A stretch of DNA of 64,000 nt, from the NCBI GenBank assembly GCA_020723345.1, contig DYJA01000005.1, positions 62,001 through 126,000 on the forward strand. The letters run 5' to 3'. Positions 30,178-37,043 of the stretch are shown here, piece by piece. Source of the DNA: Candidatus Aquidulcis sp. Its GTDB lineage: Bacteria > Chloroflexota > Anaerolineae > UBA4142. Under the pieces are notes generated by a model. That model was not told the DNA's origin. It made no database searches and saw only the letters and a list, made by a program, of their open reading frames with translations. The translations under genes and the position numbers were made by a program. Within the stretch, counting starts at the first letter, position 1. Each line of letters opens with the position of its first letter.

Positions 30178-30280
30178 ACGCGGACAAACGCGGAAACTTG
30201 TTCGTAGTACGACTATAGTCGTCCAACCGGAGCAAAAGCGACTAAGTCGCTACTACGAACCACCACGTTCATCCGCGTCC
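30178..30280. repeat. Nested composite repeat: ACGCGGAC..ATCCGCGTCC arms around TTCGTAGTA(CGACTATAGTCG)..(GCGACTAAGTCGC)TACTACGAA
   Basis: Two levels of inverted repeats plus two internal palindromes. Confidence 0.8.
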
Positions 30281-30300
30281 AATACGATGAAAACGTAGAG

Positions 30301-30846
30301 ATGATTCTCACAGCGAAACAAATCCAACAACTAGTCGGGTTTGCGCGCCGCGACGCGCCAGACGAAACGTGCGGCATCATCGGCGGCAAAGCAAATCGCG
30401 CGCGGAAAATATATCCGCTGAAAAATACGCACGCGACGCCGCGTGTGAATTATTACGCCGACCCATTGGAATTGCTCAACGCGTTTCAGGACATTGAAGC
30501 GCACGGCTGGGAACATCTCGCGATTTACCATTCGCATTGCGCGACGGAGGCGTACCCGTCGGAAACCGACATCGCACGCGCGTACTATCCCGACGCGATC
30601 TATTCGCTCATTTCGTTGATGGATCCAGAGTACGCCGTCGTGCGCGGTTTTCGGATCGTGGAAGGCAAGGTTACCGAAATCACTTTGGAGGTGCAAGATG
30701 ATGAAACATCGCGAACGCATCGCCGCCGCGTTGCGCGGCGAACTCGTGGATCGCGTGCCGGTCGCGCTGTGGCGGCACTTTCCCGGCGACGACCTGCACG
30801 CGGAAAAATTCGCCGCGCGCGTCGTCGAGTTTCAAAAAAAGTTTGA
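30301..30846 (+). CDS. JAMM/MPN (Mov34) metalloprotease-like protein; tail overlaps next gene
   Basis: DAPDETCGIIGGK; EHLAIYHSHCATEAYPSETDIARAYYP (JAMM-type); C-terminal Arg-rich stretch lies over the next gene. Confidence 0.75.
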   Translation: MILTAKQIQQLVGFARRDAPDETCGIIGGKANRARKIYPLKNTHATPRVNYYADPLELLNAFQDIEAHGWEHLAIYHSHCATEAYPSETDIARAYYPDAIYSLISLMDPEYAVVRGFRIVEGKVTEITLEVQDDETSRTHRRRVARRTRGSRAGRAVAALSRRRPARGKIRRARRRVSKKV

Positions 30847-31735
30847 TTTTGATTTCGTCAAAGTCACGCCCGCGTCCAGTTATCCCGCCGAAATGTACGG
30901 CGCGACGTTCAGCGTCCCCGCACCCGGTTCGCAACGCGCGCGCGAAGGAACGCGCGAAAAAGCCGCGCTGCCCGTACAAGCGGTGAGCGACTGGGACAAG
31001 ATCACGCCGCTCGACGCTGCCAACCCCGTCTTCGTCCGCGAGTTTACCGCGATTAAACTCATTCGCCAGCAACTCGGCGCGGACGTTCACATTTTGCAGA
31101 CGATCTTTTCGCCGCTCAACTGCGCGTACAATCTCGCGCTCGAACGCGTCTTCGACGATTTGCGCGTGCATCCCGACGTGGTACACCGCGCGCTGCGCGC
31201 GCTGACCGAAACGACCGCGCGGTTTGCGGTGGCAAGTTTGCGCGCGGGCGCGGATGCGATTTTCTTTGCGACGCAAATGGCAACGCCGCAGCGCGTCAAC
31301 CGCGACGAATTTCGCGCGTTCGGCGCGCAGTACGATTTGCAATTGCTCGAAGCGATTCGCGCGGCAAAGCCGGATTTCGTCTTTTGCCACGTGCACGGCT
31401 TGGACATTTACTTCGACGCGCTGATGAATTATCCGGTGGACGTGCTCAATTGGCACGACCGTCTCACCGCGCCATCGCTGAAAGAGGCGCGCGAGATTCT
31501 GCGCGCTGAGCGGACGCTGAGCGAGCGGAGCGAGTCGAAGCGCGCGCAAACACTCGCGGGCGGGATCGACGAGTGGAACGTGCTGGCGAAGAAATCGCGC
31601 GAGGACGTGCTCGCGCAGGCGCGCGACGCGGTCGCGCAAGCCGGGGAGCGCGGTTTCATTCTCGCCGCCGGATGCGTGATCCCGGTCGACACGCCGGAGG
31701 AGAATATTCGCGCGGTGGTGGAGGCGGTGCGGTAG
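30698..31735 (+). CDS. Uroporphyrinogen decarboxylase (UroD/MtaA) family protein
   Basis: MMKHRERIAAALRGELVDRVPVALWRHFPGDD; LNWHDR; FILAAGCVIPVDTPEENIRAVVEA. Confidence 0.85.
   Translation: MMKHRERIAAALRGELVDRVPVALWRHFPGDDLHAEKFAARVVEFQKKFDFDFVKVTPASSYPAEMYGATFSVPAPGSQRAREGTREKAALPVQAVSDWDKITPLDAANPVFVREFTAIKLIRQQLGADVHILQTIFSPLNCAYNLALERVFDDLRVHPDVVHRALRALTETTARFAVASLRAGADAIFFATQMATPQRVNRDEFRAFGAQYDLQLLEAIRAAKPDFVFCHVHGLDIYFDALMNYPVDVLNWHDRLTAPSLKEAREILRAERTLSERSESKRAQTLAGGIDEWNVLAKKSREDVLAQARDAVAQAGERGFILAAGCVIPVDTPEENIRAVVEAVR
31507..31555. repeat. In-frame dispersed repeat (AERTLSERSESKRAQ)
   Basis: CTGAGCGGACGCTGAGCGAGCGGAGCGAGTCGAAGC; PERSEGSK family. Confidence 0.75.
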
Positions 31736-31743
31736 AAACCTGC

Positions 31744-31866
31744 CGCCGAATGGAATTCGGCGTCTGACACAGGTGGAAATCCGATAAATCGGATTGGCGG
31801 CACGCGCGCAACACGTTTCAACGTGTTTCCACCTTTATGTGCCGTCGTTTTGAAACGACGGCGGCT
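31744..31866. repeat. Cluster of short hairpins with different stems
   Basis: CGCCGAATGGAATTCGGCG, CCGATAAATCGG, ACACGTTTCAACGTGT, GCCGTCGTTTTGAAACGACGGC. Confidence 0.8.
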
Positions 31867-31962
31867 TTTGACGATTCCGCCAAGTTCGCTTATACTGCGG
31901 GTGGTTTCGGGGTACAATATTGCCCCGACCATCAGCAAGCCGTACTTGGTTCGTGCGGCGGA

Positions 31963-32006
31963 GAATGAAAACGGCAGCCGCGCGTGGGGTTGCCGTTTGC
32001 TATTTT
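31963..32006. repeat. Left direct repeat/hairpin flanking the toxin-antitoxin module
   Basis: GAATGAAAACGGCAGCCGCGCGTGGGGTTGCCGTTTGCTATTTT; cf. 32630-32674. Confidence 0.75.
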
Positions 32007-32021
32007 GAAAGGGGAACCACA

Positions 32022-32276
32022 ATGGAAGCCGCGTTGACTGCGATAGAATTGACAGGAACGGTTGATGAGCGTCGCCAGTTGCAACTGGACGAGTTGCTCC
32101 CGATCCCTGGACCCAAGCGCGTGCGGGTTATCGTTCTCTATTCGCCGGTTGACGAATGGAGCGAAACGGAGTGGCTGCATGCAGCAGCGCGCAATCCCGC
32201 CTTTGATTTTCTAAAGGATCCAGAAGAGGACATCTACTCGTTGGCGGACGGGAAACCGCTCAATGCTGAAGCATAA
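32022..32276 (+). CDS. Putative antitoxin (84 aa)
   Basis: Small ORF with RBS AAAGGGG, overlaps the toxin start by 14 bp. Confidence 0.65.
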   Translation: MEAALTAIELTGTVDERRQLQLDELLPIPGPKRVRVIVLYSPVDEWSETEWLHAAARNPAFDFLKDPEEDIYSLADGKPLNAEA

Positions 32277-32607
32277 AGTCGTACTTGTTCCGTTTCCCTT
32301 CGACGATCTTTCCACAAACAAGGTTCGTCCGGCGGTTTGTCTCACCGATGCCATCGGACCGCACAATCACATCATTCTGGCGTTTATCACGAGCCGCGTT
32401 CCAGACAGTTCGTTGGACACCGATTTGGTGATTGACTCGGCGCACGCGGATTTTGACGCAACGGGATTGCGCGTTTCGTCCACACTCCAGTTGCATCGTT
32501 CGATAACCGCCACGCAAACGCTCTTGCGGCGCGAACTTGGCGCATTGTCGCCCGCATTGCAAGAACAAGTCAACAGCCGACTCCGCAAATTGTTCGATTT
32601 GAAATAG
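32263..32607 (+). CDS. MazF/PemK-type toxin
   Basis: KVVLVPFPFDDLSTNKVRPAVCLTDA...ILAFITSR; typical PemK/MazF start. Confidence 0.85.
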   Translation: MLKHKVVLVPFPFDDLSTNKVRPAVCLTDAIGPHNHIILAFITSRVPDSSLDTDLVIDSAHADFDATGLRVSSTLQLHRSITATQTLLRRELGALSPALQEQVNSRLRKLFDLK

Positions 32608-32629
32608 CGCGCAACTCGCGCGGCGGCGC

Positions 32630-32674
32630 GAATGAAAAACAGCAGCCGCGCGTGCGGTTGCCGGTTGTTTTTTG
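32630..32674. repeat. Right direct repeat/hairpin flanking the toxin-antitoxin module
   Basis: GAATGAAAAACAGCAGCCGCGCGTGCGGTTGCCGGTTGTTTTTTG. Confidence 0.75.
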
Positions 32675-32778
32675 GCATGCGAAAGAGCGCGACGCGCACA
32701 GTCTTTAACGCGCAGACTTGGCAGTCGAAGGAAAAACGCTATTGAGACACAATATCCTGTCTCTATCCGGAGGTGCAT

Positions 32779-33336
32779 ATGGCAGAAATTCTCATCTGGA
32801 CTCTTTTGATCTTGGTTCTGATAGCCTCGGTAGCCTCGCTACTACTTTTATTATTTTTGTTTCCCCTCGAACTACGCAAGCGAGTGGATGAGTGGCGACC
32901 ATTGGGCAAAGTGATTGAGGCACTACCCTCGTCGCAAGAACAACCAGCAAAAGGTGCGGCTAGCAAGTTGCCTAGTAAGGGAGTCGCCATTCTTATTGAA
33001 CAAGTTATCACTTTCTCGCTATGGATACTACTCACGGCAATGGGGATTGTGCTTGTCCTTTGGGGCGGGGGGATGTGCCTTCAGTCATCAGACCGTTGCA
33101 ATCCGTTGCCTATTGTAGCAGGCGCGATCTCCAGTGTCATTCCTGCAACCCTGTTCCTTGGTTTTAAATTACTATCAGACAAACTAACTTCTATCGAAGA
33201 GACATCGAACAAAGCCACTGCCCTCACGGAGACATTAGAGTGTCTGGCTTCAAAGACAGACATCGCGGAGATATCAGACAAAGTAACTGCTATGGCAGAA
33301 ACACTCGAGCAGTTGGCTGCTAAGACAGATAAGTAG
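32779..33336 (+). CDS. Hypothetical membrane protein with C-terminal repeated coiled coil
   Basis: TM segments then NKATALTETLECLASKTDIAEISDKVTAMAETLEQLAAKTDK. Confidence 0.6.
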   Translation: MAEILIWTLLILVLIASVASLLLLLFLFPLELRKRVDEWRPLGKVIEALPSSQEQPAKGAASKLPSKGVAILIEQVITFSLWILLTAMGIVLVLWGGGMCLQSSDRCNPLPIVAGAISSVIPATLFLGFKLLSDKLTSIEETSNKATALTETLECLASKTDIAEISDKVTAMAETLEQLAAKTDK

Positions 33337-33517
33337 TGGCGGCTACTATCCCCTTTCTCGAGCCAATCCCACGTACAGAGTCAGGGGATTATCGCTCCTG
33401 TACAACGGTTCAGTCTTACTCATTTCAACCGAACAACTGCAACAGCAGATGCCTTCCCCTGCCATTTTCTTTGCTCCATTTGAACTTTTCTCCAATCAGT
33501 GGCATAATCGTTCCGCG

Positions 33518-34819
33518 ATGGAAAATTCTGCCCGCTCCCCACAAACCCTACTTCCGGGACTGCTGCTGATTCTGCGCCAAGCCGCGTGGCTGCGCGGCGC
33601 GCTCATCGCGCTTGGCGTCGTCCTCTACGTCGCGCTCTATCCCGGACTTGGCGCGCTGCCGCCTTTGCTCGCGATTGGCGCGGAACGCGCAGCATTCATC
33701 GCGCTCGTCAGTTGGAACGTCCTACGGAAAAAACTGGGCGCGCGCTTTTTGCCACTCGCGCTCGGCTGGCTGTTCTTGACGCCGGTTCTCGAAATCGCGT
33801 TCGCGTTTCTTGCGCGCGACGAAACGCTGCGCGTGATCGGCATGCAAGCCGACGTATTGGGGATCAGCAGTCCGTTGATCTGGCTCGTCGTGCCGGTCGT
33901 GCTCGCCGCGTGGCAGTACGGTCGGCGCGGGTTGTTCAGCGCGCTCGGCATTCTCGTCGTCGAGCACGTCGCGCTCGGAATCGCGTTGTGGTCGGGCGTG
34001 CCATTCGGCGTCAGTTTTGCGCTCAGCGCGGCGGGACGGATCGCGATGCTTGCGATTCTCGGCTACGTCGTGATGCTTTTGGTCGAAACGCAACAACGCG
34101 AACATCGCGCGCTCGAAGACGCGAACCGACAACTCGCGCACCGCGCCGCCACCGCCGAACAACTTGCCGAAAGCCGCGAGCGCAATCGGATGGCGCGCGA
34201 ACTGCACGACATTCTCGCGCACTCGCTGTCCGCGCTCGGCATCCAACTCCAGATGATCGCCAAGTTGATTGACCACAACCTCGACGAAGCGAAAACGGAA
34301 TTACGCGAAGCGCAGACCATCGCGCGCAACAGCGCGAACGAAGTGCGCCGCGCGATCCAGCAGTTGCGCGCGACGCCGCTCGCCGACCTGGGACTCGCGG
34401 AAGCGCTGCGCGAACTATGCCGCGCGCAAGCCGAACGCACCGGCGCGCAATTCGATTACCAGATCGCCGACATTGCCGCGCTCGACGCGCTGACCGAGCA
34501 AACAGTGTACCGCATCGCGCACGAAGCGCTCGCGAATATCGAGCGGCACGCGGCGGCGACGCGCGTGGAAGTGAGATTAGAGACTTGCCCTGAGTCCTTC
34601 GGCTTTGCTCAGGATAAACTCCATCGAAGGGTTGGAGATTCGCGCGTCTTGCGACTAACGATTTGCGATAACGGCGTGGGATTTGATCCACGCGCGATTC
34701 AGCAGGGACATTTTGGATTGATCGGGATGACGGAACGCGCGCGCGATGTGGGCGGACAGTTGCGCGTGGAGAGTGAAGCGGGCAAGGGAACGCAAGTCAT
34801 TTTGGAGATTGCAATATGA
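33518..34819 (+). CDS. Sensor histidine kinase (HisKA_3/NarX-LiaS type)
   Basis: RNRMARELHDILAHSLSALGIQLQ; ICDNGVGFDP; HFGLIGMTERARDVGG. Confidence 0.92.
   Translation: MENSARSPQTLLPGLLLILRQAAWLRGALIALGVVLYVALYPGLGALPPLLAIGAERAAFIALVSWNVLRKKLGARFLPLALGWLFLTPVLEIAFAFLARDETLRVIGMQADVLGISSPLIWLVVPVVLAAWQYGRRGLFSALGILVVEHVALGIALWSGVPFGVSFALSAAGRIAMLAILGYVVMLLVETQQREHRALEDANRQLAHRAATAEQLAESRERNRMARELHDILAHSLSALGIQLQMIAKLIDHNLDEAKTELREAQTIARNSANEVRRAIQQLRATPLADLGLAEALRELCRAQAERTGAQFDYQIADIAALDALTEQTVYRIAHEALANIERHAAATRVEVRLETCPESFGFAQDKLHRRVGDSRVLRLTICDNGVGFDPRAIQQGHFGLIGMTERARDVGGQLRVESEAGKGTQVILEIAI
34577..34640. repeat. In-frame dispersed repeat (TCPESFGFAQDKLHRRVGD) in the kinase ATPase domain
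   Basis: CCCTGAGTCCTTCGGCTTTGCTCAGGATAAACTCCATCGAAGGGTTGGAGA. Confidence 0.8.
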
Positions 34820-35475
34820 TCCGCCTCCTCATTGTCGACGATCAAGACATCGTGCGCCAGGGTTTGAGCGTGATCCTCAAACACGAACCGGAGATCGAGG
34901 TGATCGGCGCTGCCGCGAACGGACGCGACGCGATTGACTTGACCGCGCGGCTCAAGCCCGACGTCGTGTTGATGGATTTGCAGATGCCGGTACTGAATGG
35001 CATCCAGGCGACGCGCGCGATCATCGAAAAATTTCCGCAGACGCGCGTCGTCGTCCTCACGACGTACGCGAGCGACGATTGGGTGTTCGACGCGCTGCGC
35101 GCGGGCGCGTGCGGCTATCTGCTCAAAGACAGCGACAGCGCGGAAATCGCGCGCGCGGTGCGCGGCGCGGTCGGCGGCGAAACGTGGATCGATCCAGCCG
35201 TCGCCGGGCGCGTCCTCGCGGAATTCAATCGGCTCGCGGCGAGCCAACCCGTCGCGCCCGATCTCCCGCCCATCGAGCCGCTGACCGAACGCGAACTCGC
35301 GGTGCTGCAACATCTCGCGAACGGCAAAACGAATCGCGAAATCGCGGAGACGCTATTTCTGTCCGAAGGCACGGTGAAAAATTACGTCAGCACAATCTTG
35401 AGCAAGTTGCAAGCGAATGATCGCACCCACGCCGCGATTCTCGCGCTGAAACGCGGACTGGCGAAGTTGGAATGA
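34816..35475 (+). CDS. NarL/FixJ-family response regulator
   Basis: IRLLIVDDQDIVRQGLSVIL; LTERELAVLQHLANGKTNREIAETLFLSEGTVKNYVS; ATGA overlap with the kinase. Confidence 0.93.
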   Translation: MIRLLIVDDQDIVRQGLSVILKHEPEIEVIGAAANGRDAIDLTARLKPDVVLMDLQMPVLNGIQATRAIIEKFPQTRVVVLTTYASDDWVFDALRAGACGYLLKDSDSAEIARAVRGAVGGETWIDPAVAGRVLAEFNRLAASQPVAPDLPPIEPLTERELAVLQHLANGKTNREIAETLFLSEGTVKNYVSTILSKLQANDRTHAAILALKRGLAKLE

Positions 35476-35510
35476 AAACCCGGAAGGTTTCAAAAACCTT
35501 CCGGGTTTTT
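35475..35510. terminator. Bidirectional terminator AAAACCCGGAAGGTTTCAAAAACCTTCCGGGTTTTT
   Basis: Perfect stem, A/T tracts on both sides, between convergent genes. Confidence 0.9.
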
Positions 35511-36920
35511 CAATCGCACCGCGACCATTCCCAATCCCATGTACAACCAAAACAAAACCGCCGAGTGTGGAAATTTGAGATTGAAAAAATAGTGATCGGT
35601 CAAGCCGCCGATCAGCGCGCCGAGCACCGCGCCCGCGACGCCGAGCAGGATCGGCGCGAGAAACGCGTCGCGCGAAATTCCTGCCCGCCATCCTTGGAAC
35701 GCGTGGTAGAAAAATAATCCGAGCGTGATGAGAAACACGCTGACTCCGATCAGCCCCATCTCTTCCGCCATCAGCAAGTACACATTCGAGACACCCAGGT
35801 ACGTGTCAACGTCCGGCGAACCGCCAAAGCCGACGCCGAAAAACGGATAGCGCGAAATCAAAATCAGCGCGTCCTTGTATTCGCCGACGCGCATCTGAGT
35901 CGCGCGATCGCTGATCGTAAACGCGTCGAGCAAATGTCCGACGTACTCTTGCGTGAACGGCAGAAGCATAAAAACCGCCGCGCCGAGAATCAACAGCGCG
36001 ATGATCGGACGATAGCGCACGGTCGAGATCACCGCAAGCGCGAGGACGAGTCCAAGCAACGCGCCGCGCGAGAATGTCAGGATCATGCACGCGCCCATCG
36101 TCAGCGCCATCACGACAATCAACTTGCGCGGGAGCAACGGCTTGTCCGCGAACAACTGCGGCACGGTGAGAGCGGTGACGAGAATCATCAAGCCGCCCAG
36201 CACGTTCGGATCAACGGAGGTCGAAACCGCGCGCATCGGGTTTGCCGGATCGTCTTCGATGAAGCGGAGGACACGATCGCCGGTCGGATACTTGAAGACG
36301 CGCAGCGCGGAAAGAAGCGTGATCGTCCAATCGCGCGGAATGAAATACAAAATGATGCCGATTGCCGCCGAGATAAAGCCCGCGATCATCAGCGCGAGGA
36401 CGAACTGCCGCAGCGCGTCGCGCGTCCGCACGACGTTGACGATGACGAAGAAGAACGAAATCGCGGCGAGCACTTCGGCAAACTGACGCAAGACCTGGGT
36501 CGTCGCGGGCGCGTACGCCAAGCCCGCGATGAACGAAAAGCATGCGAGGACGAAGAACGCGAACACCGGCAAACCGAGCGGCGTCGCGACAAAACCGCCT
36601 TCGCCTTGTCGCGTCGTCACGCGCGCAAACCACATCGCGATCACCGCGATCAGCGCGAGATCGAGAAACGTCGGATTGAAGCCCAGGTTGATCGGCAGCG
36701 CGCCGAACGGCAGCAACACCGCGACTGCGATCACCGCGTACAATCCGAAATCAATATTCGACATCACGACGGCGGCGGCGATAACGCCGACTATCGCGGC
36801 GAACGGTACGAGCGGATGCACGAACGCGATGGACGCGGCACCGGCAATCGCGAGCGCGGCAGCGAGCGCGAGTAAAGATAACAAGGAGCGGTGGCGAGAT
36901 TCAATTAGTGGGAATTGCAT
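35490..36920 (-). CDS. O-antigen ligase/polymerase-like polytopic protein
   Basis: About 10+ TM helices; FSRGALLGLVLAL; YPFFGVGFGGSPDVDTYLGVSNVYLLMAEEMGLIG. Confidence 0.8.
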   Translation of the reverse strand: MQFPLIESRHRSLLSLLALAAALAIAGAASIAFVHPLVPFAAIVGVIAAAVVMSNIDFGLYAVIAVAVLLPFGALPINLGFNPTFLDLALIAVIAMWFARVTTRQGEGGFVATPLGLPVFAFFVLACFSFIAGLAYAPATTQVLRQFAEVLAAISFFFVIVNVVRTRDALRQFVLALMIAGFISAAIGIILYFIPRDWTITLLSALRVFKYPTGDRVLRFIEDDPANPMRAVSTSVDPNVLGGLMILVTALTVPQLFADKPLLPRKLIVVMALTMGACMILTFSRGALLGLVLALAVISTVRYRPIIALLILGAAVFMLLPFTQEYVGHLLDAFTISDRATQMRVGEYKDALILISRYPFFGVGFGGSPDVDTYLGVSNVYLLMAEEMGLIGVSVFLITLGLFFYHAFQGWRAGISRDAFLAPILLGVAGAVLGALIGGLTDHYFFNLKFPHSAVLFWLYMGLGMVAVRLKNPEGF

Positions 36921-36974
36921 GTTCTACCTGCATCTGTGTTGAGAACATTATACCACGCAGGGTGGACACCCCAC

Positions 36975-37004
36975 TTGACAGTAACTACCATAATAAGGTA
37001 TATT
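36975..37004 (+). promoter_or_regulatory. Sigma70-like promoter TTGACA-N18-TATATT
   Basis: 40 nt upstream of the methyltransferase start with GGGGGG-type RBS. Confidence 0.55.
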
Positions 37005-37043
37005 CTCCGGGAAATCAGAGCGCTTGGGATTGGGGGGCAACGA

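Noticed and set aside
35934-36875. 313-aa plus-strand ORF
   Set aside because: Antisense shadow of the O-antigen ligase-like gene, charged low-complexity translation
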